In this document: positions 24,301 to 37,800 of the stretch, one piece after another | Numbering within the stretch: the first letter of the stretch is position 1 | Layout of the letters: the number at the start of each line of letters is the position of its first letter | Source of the DNA: Nereocystis luetkeana | Lineage: Eukaryota; Sar; Phaeophyceae; Laminariales; Laminariaceae | Length of the DNA stretch: 64,000 nt | Assembly (NCBI GenBank): GCA_031213475.1 | Contig: JARUPZ010000036.1 | Location: forward strand, 1,922,001 to 1,986,000 | Direction of reading: 5' to 3' | The notes under the pieces: generated by a model | What the model was told of the DNA's origin: nothing | The model's database searches: none | Seen by the model: only the letters and a program-made list of their open reading frames with translations | Program-made: the position numbers and the translations under genes

Positions 24301-27300
24301 TCGGTAGACCGCCCCCCCCCGCGCCTGTTGTCGGAGCTATTTACTATTTTTGAGTGTATTGCCGAAACAACAGCCTATTGTTGAGCCTATTGTCGAAGAA
24401 ATAGACCATAGTTGAGTCTCTTTTTCGGAGAAATAGCCTGCTGTTGAGTCTAGTACCAACTTGCAGACCACCTGGTACTGTTGAGTCTATTTGTCGAAGT
24501 AGTGTACTATTGCTCAGTCTATTGTCGAAGCAATAGACTACTGTTGAGTTTATTCATCGAAGCAGTAGATTTACTGTTGATACCTCAGCACGGCTGTCGT
24601 ATACACGTGGCTCGGCATAGGCGTAGCAACCGATTTTTTCCCGAGGCTATCCTCACTTTTTCGAGGAGCTCAATGTCTCGCCCCGACGACAGACGTTGAG
24701 TCTTGTGACGACGATTCCATGAGCTACAGTAGAGACTAGGTCTCCCACGAGTAGCATAAAAATAACTCCTTGGGCCCCAAGTATGCTGGGTATCGAGCTC
24801 CTCACTTCAGGAGCCCCCCCCCCTCCCCCAGGGATAAAGGCCTCCACTCAAAAGTACAAAAACCTCAAAATTCGGCTCGACCTATTTGCAGGAGCGGCTT
24901 GCACAAAACTCTTTGTCCAGGCTGCGGGTCTTGGTGATGAAGGCGGTTCTTTCGGTCGCTCGGCGTTTTTTTGAAAAACAAAAATGCCACCGAAACACGC
25001 GACGGAGCCACGTGATTGCCCCTGACGATCTCGAGCCCCACGAAGGGTTGGGATTAGGGTCAGGGTTGGCGATAGAGTAAGGGTAAGGGCTGGGGTTAGG
25101 GATAGGGTTAGGGGTGGGATTAGGGTTTGCGTTAGGGTTAGGTCTAGGGTCGGGTTGGTCCGGGCCGACGTGCAAGGTTGAAATTGACCACACACGCCCT
25201 GCACAACGTATGCAGGCCGCTCCTGCACACAGCGGGAGCCCCAACGTACTACCGCACGGCTCTGGTGTTGTTTGTGTCAGCCCCATGAGAATTGCACCCC
25301 ACGTACCCTGTTTTTCCTTCTTCTTTTTTTCTTCGGGCGACGTTTTTCGTCCCCCTCTTGAACCCCAAAAAGCTTTTAGGAATAGCTCGTGTACACAAAC
25401 AAAAATATAACTAACATAGATACCGTACGTTTATGTTTTTGCTGTCGCACCGGGTCGCAACCCACCTCTTCCTCTGTTCGGCGTTTCTTCGGGAATCGCT
25501 CTCCCGATCATGCTCCGCTCGAACGAGCGCCAGCCGCAGCGTCTCGAGCTCGCCCTCTACGCGAGAGAGCTGCATACAAAGCACCAGGCAACCATTTGTT
25601 TTTCGCGCGGTAGCCAGACATCACAGGTGAGGTGGGGGCGGGAGTGACGAGGTTGAGGAGGCGGGAGCGTGTGTGTCATGCATGCTTATCTATACTCGTA
25701 TGACCACTTACCCTCGCATCCCTACCATGCCGGGACGGAGCAGATTGGGTTTTCACCGACTAGGCAGTCATTGCTTGGGTGGGGGGGGGGAGGCCGGGAC
25801 GGTTGGGGAGGTCGGGGAGGGGGGGGGGGGGGGGGTATGTGGGTGGGGGCCCACCCACCCTTGGGGGCCCGCCTTTGCATCTCACCCCCTAGCTTTCTGG
25901 TAGCAAGCAACTGCGTTCATCACAAATGGGACTGTTTGCTGTCTACGGTGAGAGATCTTTACCCCCGAGCCTTACAGCTCCCGCCCCCTCCCTCCCTCCT
26001 CTCCCCCCCCCTCCCTCCTCTATCTCCTGGAGGCTCGCTTGCCTTACTCTGCATACGCAGCTACCGCACCTCTTCTCTGCCGGTTGCGTTGGCAGCCTCG
26101 AGCGTCTTTTCGTGGGCCAGACGCTGCCTCTCCAATTTGAAGCTGGCCTGGTGTTGAACCTGCGTCAGCTGCCGGAGGGCCGAAGCGGCCTTGGCCTGAA
26201 GCTTTCCGACCGCCTATGCCGCCGAGCAAATTGCCACGGGATGGGATGGGGGGGGAGGGGGGAGGGGGGGGGTGTACGTTTTATCATGCATGGCCGTAGT
26301 CGTATGATCATAGACCCTCGCATCCCGACAATGCCGGGACGAGGCAGGTCGTGTTTTTACCGACCAGGGAGGGAGGGGGAGGGGGGGGGGGGTGTACTCG
26401 ATAGGAGAGATGTACTCGATCTCATGCATGGCCGTAGTCGTATGACCATAGACCCTCGCATCCCTACAATACCGGGACGGAGCATGCCGGGTTTTCACCG
26501 ACCAGGCAAACATTGCTTGCACCAAGCGCGAAGCGCCGTGAGGTGTCTGGCGAGTCGCATGAAGGGTGAGCTGCATCCTACTAAGAACCGCTTGTGAGGC
26601 GGACTTGCATATGGACGACAGCTTCAATGACTTGATTTAATTTCCGGTGTAGGCATTTCCAGAGACAGCAATGGGAGTACTATGTAACTGCCTCTTGGGT
26701 GCCTTACCTTGAACACTACGTGATACGATCATTCCCAATTGTGCGGAGTAAAGGTTTTTACCTCGCACAAACGATCTAACTCGACAACCAGCTGTGGGCG
26801 ACCGCCAAAAAAAAAAAACGGTACCCAGGTTTTTTAGCGCACGTAGTGAGCGGCATGTTTTACAGCGTCGTTGCCAACCGACGCCAACCCAACCTATATA
26901 AAAAATAGGGGGTGGGGGGATTTATGTGTGCGTGTACGATCGGGGGCCGCGAGCGGGGCGTGGGAGGACCGGGTGGGAGGGGGAGGGGGGGTGTACTCGA
27001 TAGGAGAGATGTACTCGATATTATGCATGGTCGTAGTCGTATGACCATAGACCCTCGCATCCCTACAATGCCGGGACGGAGCATGTCGGGTTTTCACCGA
27101 CCAGGCAAACATTGCTTGCACCAGCACCAAGCGCGAAGCGCCGTGAGGTGTCTGGCGAGTCGCATGAAGGGTGAGCTGCATCCTACTAAGAACCGCTTGT
27201 GAGGCGGACTTGCATATGGACGACAGCTTCAATGACTTGATTTAATTTCCGATGTAGGCAATTCCAGGGACAGCAATGGGAGTACTATGTAACTGCCTCT

Positions 27301-28023
27301 TGAGTGCCTTACCTTGAACGCTACGTGATTCGACCATTCCCACTTGTGCGGAGTAAAGGTTCTTCACCTCGCACAAACGATCTAACTCGGCAACCAGCTG
27401 TGGGCGACCGCCAAAAACAAACAAAAAAAAACGGTACCCTGGTTGTCTAGCTCACGTAGTGAGCGGCATGTTTTACAGTGTCGCTGCCATCCGACGCCAA
27501 CCCAACCTATATATAAAATAGGGGGGGGAGGAGGGGGGGTATGCTCATGTCATGTATAGCCGTAGTCGTACGACCATAAACCGTCGCTTCCGTACAATGA
27601 TACACTGGTAGAGAGCTTGTTGGCGTTTTCATCGACCAGGCAGGCATTGCTTGCACCAAGCACGAAGTACCGTGACGTGTTGTGTAAGTCGTATGAAGGG
27701 TGAGCTGTATCCTACTAAGAACCGCTTGTAAGGCGGACCCTCTTGCATGCGGGTGACAGCGCCGAATGGGAGGATGGAGGTGGGGGGATCAACGCGCGCG
27801 TGCACGCCCGGGGGGGGGGTTGGTAGACCATGGGCGGGGGAGGGGGGTTTATCATTTGTTCGAAGCGTTTTCAGTGTCAACAGCAAGCTTGTTTTTCGCT
27901 CCTGCCTTGCAGACACCCCAGTTGTCCCAGATCACAACCAGTTAATGGCCGTGGGCATTTGGAAACGTAGGCCATGTTTGCATGCATACATGCGTGCGTG
28001 CATGCTTGCGTGCGTGCGTGCGG

Positions 28024-28059
<36 letters not shown>

Positions 28060-30558
28060 GCGTACGTACGTACGTGTCTCCGAGCCTCCGAACGAACAAA
28101 CTAAACCGCGTGGGGCGGGTCGGGCCGGGCCGAGGCGGGGCGGCTAGGCCTTTCATATCGGCCTGTTAGCTACTGTAAGCTCCGGCAGGCATCAGTAGAG
28201 GCATGCTGGCTTTTTCGGTCAGGGAGGCGTTTTTTGTTTGTGTGAAGTTTTCCCTCGGCAGCAAGACGGGGTGCACCCAAACCAATGCAGGTACCCATGC
28301 ACGCACCCCGCAGCGCCAGGCGTGTGCTTCTTTCCCTCAGTGGCTGCAAGTCATAGACGAGGCGAGGGGGCCTAGCAAGAGGGCGTTCTGAACATGAAAT
28401 ATGGTGGAATTAACATGTATTTTTTTTTTTAAATGCACGTCAGCTGTAAGATCTACCAGGTTGTCGTCGAAAAAATATATATTTTGCAAGCCGTGCGGGG
28501 CCGTGCGCGATACTGCAATTGCGCGTTCTACGGGATTTTTATGGCTTTCATGAAGGGTACATCTAGCCCTTGTTGAGGGGGCATATATACGTACATATCT
28601 GCTTAGTACTGGCCATAAAATGCGTAATAAAAGGTTTCCAAAACACGCATATATCGCATCTGCCTGCGGAACGATCCCGTAAGTGCAACAAAACAAAAGA
28701 TCCGTCACCGATCCTGAGCCCATGGAGGAAAGGTCAGGTCGCTTTTAGCGCGGAAATATAAGCCGCGTAGCGAAACAAAATCTTCGGGTCGGTTACACGC
28801 AAGCCGAACCTCTTGTTCCATGAGCACCAAGCTCTCCTCAACAGACGCCTCCAATGCCATGCAACTCCCTCCTGCTGTTGCTACCGTCGTGCCTACTGCC
28901 TCTTCCATCCCGCGTTCCACCGCCTGATGTAGCAGCAACAAAAGTGCAGAGGGGATAATAGTAAGACGTCCCCACATCAAAACAGTGAGATCGACGCTCT
29001 GCAGTTTTTTTCATACTCGGGTAGCGTTCCTGAGTTCAGTCTTTTTGTAGACCTATTGGCGAGGGCTTCGCTTCACCTTTTTCCGTACACGAGAAAGCTT
29101 GACGCACGTTCATACCAGCCCAACGCACCCTGCCTCCCCCCATCACCACGCAAAGCTTACCCCCCATTTGCTGCTCGCCGAACACCTCACGTTTCGCTTC
29201 GCGCTTGGTGCAAGCAGTGTCTGCCTGGCCGGCGAAAAATCGACTTGTATCGTGCCGGCATTGCGAAAACATTGTAGGGTGCAGGGGTCTGTGGTCGAAC
29301 GACTACGGCAATGCATGACGCGAATACACTCCACCTCGCCCCCCCCCACCACACGCCTTCCATCCCCGTTTCTAAGCGGTATAGACCACACAACGCTGAG
29401 GTCAAAGTCAAACAAAACATTATACGTAGAAAATACTCGTTCTCCCCCAGAACTGTTGACTAAACAGACTCCGCTAGTTGAAGCGCATGCTATTAATAGA
29501 TGCTAAAGCCCAAAAACACACGAAAAAAACCCCGAACAAAACATATTTTTTTTCTGATTGGAAAGACGCGGCATTCTTAATAAACCCGTTTTCTTCCCCA
29601 AGAAAACGACTGAGAAAATACCCGTTGTCTCCACATAACAGACAATCCCCGACAGGGGCGGTCAAAACGACATCCACAGAAAACCCGCCTTCTTCCCAGG
29701 GCGATAAAAAGTTCAAGTACGTTGCCTCTTTTAGGTGAGCCTACAGTATTGCGTTCGGGATTGGGTCTCTTTTACATACCGGTAGGTACCAACGCCCCTT
29801 TTCAGCGTTGGGTACCTGCCGCTTTCAGTCAGTAAGTGGGCGGACATAGCGGGAAAAAAATATGGCTCCCCTTGTGCAACGTGTTTTCCCTTGGCGCGGG
29901 GTCCCTCATATAGGGCTACCTACTGCACATACATATATATATGTATACCGCATCACGCTATTACGGGGGACCATAGTTGATAGGAGCAAATATTGTTGGT
30001 AAAAATAGCGAAATATAGAGGTTTTGGTGTGCATCGTAGGTCCTTGTAACTATGCCCCCCCGTAATAGGGTGATAAGACGACACACCTCCTCCAACGAAG
30101 TTCGTTGCTGGTTTATCTCGACAATGAGGGAGGTGCAAAAAACGCCGAGCGATGCTTTTTATGGACATAAATATACGGTCGAGGTCCTTCTAAAGCCCAC
30201 AAAGTTTTCACTGTTGTGTGTGCCCCCCCCCCCCCCCCCCTGCTTTGGAGATGTTCGGCTCGGAAAATTCGTCCGAGACGTATGATAAGCCGCCATTTGT
30301 GCCTGCTATAAGCCGCCATTTATACCGGGTGTGTTACCTTTCGTGTCACACGGCATATGATAGGCAGCTTGGGTCAACTAGTTAGTTTTTTCCCACCTTG
30401 TTGTCCCCGAGGAGCTTCTTCACCGCAAGGTTTCCCGACTGTCGAGTTTGTATGGTGGATGGCGGCATTGTTGTTATCGGGGTGGCTTCGGCACATCTCG
30501 CGGTGACGTCGGTGTTCAGGCGTCTCCCTTCCAGCTGGCGGATGTTTGTTGTTGTTGT

Positions 30559-30589
<31 letters not shown>

Positions 30590-31774
30590 GGGAATGTACG
30601 GGCGGTAGAGGGGAGAGGGGTGCGTAGAGTTAGAGTCGCTGCGGCACTGAGTCTTTTTCGAGAAAAGGGAGAGGAGGAGGAGAAAGAGAAGGAAGATGCC
30701 GCACACGAGAAATACACAACATTTTACACTTCTTGTGTTGTGGCGGCTACGTACATACGTTGGAATTGTTTTTCTCCGGTTCAGTGTCACTAAAGCGGCG
30801 CAGCTGAGAGGGCAAAGCGGCTTCTGCTCCTCCCTGGATGTACGAGAGAACCAATATAAAAGTTTGTACTATCCGCTCGGGTTGCGGTCAACACTCGCCT
30901 CCACCACGCTCGAGTCGCAGATGTAGAGCGCAAGATGAGCACAAATCACTCAGTATAATAAGCAACTCGGGTCCTGGGATATGATGAAACGGTTTTTGTT
31001 AAAATACCAATATAGACTTATCCGTGTACTTGTGGAAAATTGGTAGTATACATAGTTCACGGCAAGAGATTCTCCCGCACTCCCTATGGCGGCAAGGGAT
31101 GGGACCGCCCTACGCACCACGATCTATACTGGGTAGAAGGAGCTGCCGACAGGGCTGGCTGCATTGCGCAGTTAGGCATGGTATAAATGAGGCGCCCGTG
31201 CGGCCCCTTTCTCTTTTCACCTTTCGCCTACGACGTCCACGACGTTTTTTTTTTTCATTCTGTTGGTGCGTGCGCCCTTGGCAAGTGGTACGGGACGTTT
31301 CATGGCATTCCTAGGCTTAAACGTTTCCTACCACTCTGTCCAGAATGCACAGGGACATTTTTATATATCACTTTTTATAAACGAGTTCCCTACCTTTCGG
31401 GACAAGGTAATATTTCTACCGTGTACGGCGAGTGGTCTACACAACCTATAGGGTAACGATTCGAGCTTGCTGTACAACTGTCCTCCTTTAGGTGCAGTTG
31501 TTGCGGTACTAAAATGCGTGAAACCCCTAAACGTAACGTTGCCAGGTTGTCGTGTGTAGTGAATGCCGATAAACACGTGGTAGTCAGGGGATATCCAGGG
31601 CACTTCCCCGGGTTTTTTATTATGCGTATATTAATCTTGTCGGGGTCCCCTGGCTACCTCAAATCGTCGAAGTTTTTACCCCTTTTCTATACTATAATCA
31701 AGCCTGAAAAGGGTACAGCCGCCCCAACTTCTCTTCGCACAGGTGCGGCTAACGTACCCCCCCCGTCCTTCCCC

Positions 31775-31805
<31 letters not shown>

Positions 31806-34800
31806 GTGGGTCGGGTTGGCGTCGGTTGGCGACGACGCTGTAAAACACGCCTCTCACTACGTGAGCTAGAGAGGCAGGGTACCGTTTGGTTTGTTTGTTT
31901 GTTTTGTGGTGGTCACCACGGCTGGCGGTCGAGTTAGATCATTTTTTGTGCGGGAAAACCTCCCCTCCGCACTAGCGGGATGATCGCATCACGTGGTGTG
32001 TTTATGGTAAGGCACCCGCGAGGCAGTTACATAGTAAACCCATTTCTGTATCTGGAACTGGCCACACCAGAAATTAAATCAAGTCATTGACGCTGTCATC
32101 TATATGTAAGAAAATCCGTCTCAAAAGCGGTTCTTAGTAGGATGCAGCTCGACCTTCATGCGACCCGCCCAACACCTCACGGCGCTTCGCGCACGGTGTA
32201 AGCGATGTCTGGCTGGTCAATGAAAACCCGACGTGCTCCGTCCCGGCATTGTAGGGATGTGAGGGTCTATCGTCATACGACTACGGTCATGCATGATACT
32301 GAGTACACCCCCATCCCCCCCTTTCTCCCATCGCTAGACACGTGCGGTTCAGGTATCCCCCCCCCCTCTTCCGCTCGTTTTTCCTTTTTTTCGTTCACCT
32401 GAATCTTGCACATGAAAACGGCGCCGTCGCTCGACGCGGTGAAGAAATGTTTTCCGTCAGCCGTCAGCGCTAGTGAAGTTATTGGCCGGCTGTGCAGGCA
32501 GACCTGCCGCCGCATGGTGTTGTTTTTCGGAAAGAAAAAAGAGAAAAAATTGTGCTTGCTTGTTTTGATGGTGTAGAGGATACAAAAAAACACTGTTCAT
32601 AAGTACGCACTCACTGAGACGTTGAGAGCACTTCATCTGGAGGGAGGCAGGGATCCTCGTAGATACATACGCGACATAAAAAAAAACTGAAACGGTTACA
32701 CTTGTGGCGGTAAAAAATGAAACGTGCACGAAGGTAACGCGAAAACGCTGAAATGGTCACATATGCACCGGTTAAGGCTGAAAGGTCACCCAGATATACC
32801 TGTAAAGACTCTAAGGGTCACAAAGGCACCGGAAACAACTGAAACGGTCACACTTGAAACGGTAAACACTGAAACGGTCACATAGGAAACGGTAAAAAAT
32901 GAAACGGCCACGAACTGTAACGACCGGTCCAACTTAAAAAGAGGCGGCAACAACAAGAACATAACTCGAAAGTGATCTCTGGGAATCGGGTCACCCCACC
33001 CCCATGTCTCGCCTATCCCACCTGCGCAGAAGGAGCGAGCACCTCGCCCTCCGACCCCAGTTTCCCATGATTTTTTGTCCCGTTCGCACTGTCCCGAAGA
33101 AGGCAACCCCAGTCGAACGCCAGCGCCAAACCCTCCTTGGTCCCCGCCAGCAGGGCATTCCGCGCGCCCCTGAAGCGAGACTCGAACGCCGTTACCCTTA
33201 CGCAGGTCAGCCGGTACGGGACCCGCGCCTGCAGCCCGGCCTCCGCCGTGGCCTCAAGCTTACCGGGCCACACAAACACGGACGACGTGTCTCTGCCACC
33301 TCCCGTCCCTCCGACACCACCACTACCAGTGCCCCTAACCCTGCCGCCTTTGATAGTGGCGCCTTCCGCGGGTATGGAACTCCCTCCGGCGGTAGCGCGG
33401 CCGCTGTAGACGCGACCGCCGGGACCATCCCCACTGCCAGCTCCACCGTTTCCGCCACCGCTTTCGCCAAGGGCAGATATAGGAACTGGAACAGGAGCAA
33501 CAAAAAAAGGCGACGCAGTGTCTGTCTGGTCGTTCCTATCAAGACTTTGTCCTCGCGAGGGGCGTCGGCCGCTGTGGCCTGATTCGTCTCGGCCATGACC
33601 TTTGGTGCCGCTGCAGCTTGTCGCGGGGGCCAACTCTGTCGGCGATCCTCCGTCACGGCGGTGAGGTTTTCGTCGACTGCTACTGGTACCTCTCCCGTCG
33701 GCTCCGCGTACGGCCGCTCCTGGCACACCGCCGCCGCCGCCGCCGCCACCGCCGCCGCCACCGCCGTCGCGGGTACTTCCGAAAATACTGCCGCCGCGGG
33801 TGTTTCTATAGTTAGCGCCAGGGTTGAAGGCGCCGCCGTTACCAGCGACGCAGCAGGCAGCAACGCCTCCGTCGAGGGCGGGATCGGACACTATTCCCTC
33901 GAAAATCACGCGTTTGCTGACGAACTCCCCGCGCCGGACCCCGTCGTTTCCGAGTGCGCCCATCCCGGCGCCAACCTGGCGTTTGTGTCGGAGCAAGGCG
34001 GGGCGGGGTGGGGCGGGGCGCGGGTTGTAGGCGAAGAGAACGAACAGCAGTGCTCCAGGGACAACGGTCGTATGTGGTATCATCTTTAGTGGTTCGCTGC
34101 ACCCGTTTCCACATGCATCACTTACTTTCCCTCGTCTCGGAGCCCTATCGCTCAGAGTCCGCGCGAAGGGCCAAGCTCATCCTAGTGCATGTGAGTACCA
34201 TAGACCGTTCGCGCAAGCACAGGCAGCAACAAAAACAGAGATAGAAACTGAAAAAATACTTCCACTCCGTCCGAAAATGTAGGGAACGTTTGGAAATCGA
34301 CACGGATTGTCTGAGTGCCCAAATGGTCCACAAATTTTCGGACAGAGTGCTTAGTTTTTGTTTTTCACCAGCAGAGCGTTTGAAACCCAAGTCCTCCGTT
34401 TAGGTATTTCTATGTCACCGCGGGCTAGTTTTCAGGGAAACGAGCTGATGTGAGAACATCATCATCATCATCATCATCATCACTACCATATCGATACCCC
34501 AACGTTGCTTGCATTTTCGGACAGAGTGGAATTTTTGCTTTCGTCGCGAACACGGCGTTCGGAATTGAAGTTGGCCCCCAGCTAATGCCGTACCTCCCAC
34601 TCGAACAGGTAACCGTCCGCCGCCGTCCAGCAGCGCCTATCATCCGCTCCCCAGCAGAACGACGAGACGAGGGAGGCGTGCCCTGAGAGGGTCTGAACGC
34701 GCCCGAGGCGGCCTCCCGCGGCGCCGCTATGAACGCCCAGGATTTGCACCACCTAGGTTTCCGATGGGAGGGAAGGGGGGGGGGTACAAGGTATTGCGGC

Positions 34801-37800
34801 CTAGGCGCGCCGAGTGGAGGGGGCGCGGGGGGGGGGGGTACTCTGTCATGCGCGGCCGTCGTCGTACGGCCATAGACCTTCGCATCCCTACGTACAGCAA
34901 GGATGGAGCGCGTCGGGTTTTCGCCGACCGGGCAGACGTGAGCTACGTCCTGCTAAGAACCGCTTAAGAGGCGGAAGTTTTTGCATACTTGATCATATGG
35001 AGGACAGCGTCGAATGGGTAGACTTACTCGTGGCCCGGGGGACCCTCGTGCCCAACCGGGCGTTAAGCACGGAATCTGTGAGGTTACCGGCCCCTGCCTG
35101 TGACGGGATTCAGGGCGAAGTAAACCTACTGCAACGGGGAAGGCGGTGCGCGTATTACGGGGGGGCATATTTAATAGGACCTACGGTGCACACAACAACC
35201 TACATATTTCGCTATTTTTCCTGGCAATATTTGGTCCTATTTACTATGTTCCCGCCGCAGTAGTATCAAGTAACATGTTGAGGTATTGTACAGCCGGTGG
35301 GGAGATAGAACCCCCGTGGTGGGTTTCGCTGAGATCGATTTTTATTTTTCCGGGGTTTCCAACGGTCTTGGGAGGCCCCGTCTGATGGAGAAGCGTTTTG
35401 TTGAAGCCAAAAAATGCTACCCCTATCTTGGTGGGCGTCTATTCCTGGGGACCATAGTAAATAGAACCCACGTTACACACAAAAACCTATATATATCCCT
35501 ATTTTTTTCCCCAAAAAATGTTTGGTCCTATTTACGATGGTCCCCCGTAGTAGTGTTGGGGGGGCATATGATAGTAATCATAACCCATGATGGGCCTAAA
35601 AGTCATGTATGCCCCTATGTTTTCACACCATATCAGGTTCTAATTATTGTGCCTGTTGTGTTCACATTGAACCGTTTCTTTTACCCGACAGGACATCCAG
35701 TGTCCGTCTTGATTTCCTTATCCTGGAGAGATAATAGTCCTGCGGTTCTGTGCAGGCAATTTCGTCAGTGTTGTTTAGTGGCATGCGGTAAGTACCTTTC
35801 CTGTGACCACCGCCAGCAGATGCCCTCCCGGGGAGTAGTGGAGGGCCGAAATCGGGTCGTGGTTGATCACTGGATCCAGCTCCCCCGCCGCGCTAAACAT
35901 CCCCTTTGTCATGAACTCCCGCTGATCGGATCGGAGAACCGCGAGGGGGGCCAGCTCTGCCGCGTCGATCGAAAGCGCGGCCCCTGAATGCGGCAGCGGT
36001 ACGGATAAGGCATCCGTAGATGAAGTCGTGCTTTTATGTCCACCACCGCCACCACCACCACCATCACCGCCGCCGCCGCTACCGCCACCGTCCCCGTCTC
36101 CGTTATCACCGCCCCCCGTACCGATAGAATCGCCTCCGCCGCCGCCCACAATATAAAAAACGTTCACGTAATGACGGAAGGCGACCGCGATAGAGTCTCC
36201 GGAAGGATGGAAGGATATCGCAACGGGGTTCACAGCGTCTCCTCCCCCCCCACCCCCGTCCCCTCCTCCGTTTGCGTCTGCTTCTCCCTTACGGGCATTC
36301 ATTTCTCCAGCACCCCCTGCCACCTCATCGCTACCACCGCCAGAAGAGTCCTCCCCAAACCGGTGCCTCACGAGCGGCCGCTTCGTGCGGTAGTTCCAGA
36401 CTTGAATTTCGACCCCCGCGGCACCGAGTACCGCTCCCGGTCGCTCATGCCGCGGCTTCTCCCCCTCACCTCTGCCACTCTCACTGCCCCCATCATTTCC
36501 ACCTACCTCGGCACCAACATCAACGCCGACACTCCCATTCCCGTTCCCGCCGCCGCCGGCGCTGCCGCTGCCGCCCCGACCAAAATGCTCGGCCTGCCGC
36601 CTCACCCCCCGCCGCGCGATCCCCGCTATCAACGGCTTTCTCGCGCACAAGCAGAGGCAGCTCAATGATCCCCGCGCGCCCTCGCCGTGCATCAGCTGCT
36701 CCGGCATGCCTAGTCCGCGCACCACGGGTCGGTACAGAGCGCCGGGTGTTCCCAACGCTCCAGGCTCGGGGGCAACAGCAACCACCGCGGTGGCGGCAGC
36801 GGCGCCTGCCCCCCCGCCCTTCGCTTGTTGCCTGGACCCACCCCCGGAGAAAACCTCTGCCTCCGCGGCGTCTCTAGACAGCGAGACCTCGAACGCGTCC
36901 ATAGCTTTAGCAAACCCTCGGGGTATGGGTTCGCCGCCACCGTCACCGTCTCCACCCCCATCTGCCGCGCTTGTTTCGAGGCCTTCTCCTTCTGCCGCCC
37001 TCGCCCCCACCCCCATTGCTGTACCCGTAGACATCGGCTGCATACTGCCGCCACCGCCGACACCGCGCGGCTTGTGTGGCGAGTGGCGGGAAGAAGACCG
37101 AGGCACCGCCGGTAATGCCACCCGCGGGGTTTCTCCCTTGCCCCTTGTAGTCGACTCGCGAACTCGCCTTGTTGGCCCGTCACGACCGACGGCGGGGGAG
37201 CTAGACGTGGAGGAGTCGCCATCAGGGACTACAGTACTGCTACTCGTACTTGTGCTGAAAAGTTCGTGCGTGTCAAGGAGTCCGATTTCTCCGTCTCCCG
37301 CTCCTGCTAAGAGCTGTGAGGGTGCAACAACCACAGAGAGCAAGGGAGGGGGAGGCGGCATATCGTCAAGTATGGGTCGCTAGGCGCAGTCAACGATTAG
37401 GCGCGTAGGAGAATGTAGCTGAGGAGAGCTGTCATGTGACCTAGCTTTGCATTTTGAGGTGTATCGTGGAGACACACTGGCGGGTGCTTCACAGCCTGAG
37501 TGGTGGCGCCTGTCTGTCCCATGAATACGCTTTTCCGTTTGCATGCCGGCCCTAGCGCGAAATGCCTGTTTTACGTCACGCAATGCCCCCTCAGAGAGTG
37601 GAGAAAGGCGTTAGCAAGAATTTGGGGCGTTTAAACCACATCGGCGCCTCCAATCTCCCCCCCCCGGTCCCTCCTTCCTTGGGCGGAAGCTCAATCTCGG
37701 ATCGTGGGTGACCCTGCCGAAAAACGAGATTGTTGAGGTATCTCGTTTGGCTGTCTGCTTCCACGAAGGAGAATCAGGGAGATGAAGGGGGAGAAGGAAG

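Noticed and set aside
33013-33042. Extension of the 33-kb exon to the stop at 33,013
   Set aside because: The donor GAG|GTGCTC at 33,043 gives phase 0 and joins the next WD40 exon correctly. The extra residues match nothing.
36036-37383. Long plus-strand frames opposite the big CFAP57 exon (also 33,004-34,089 and 40,324-41,286)
   Set aside because: They are antisense shadows of GC-rich exons, composed of Pro/Ala/Ser. Only the minus strand matches CFAP57 and has phase-consistent splice sites.
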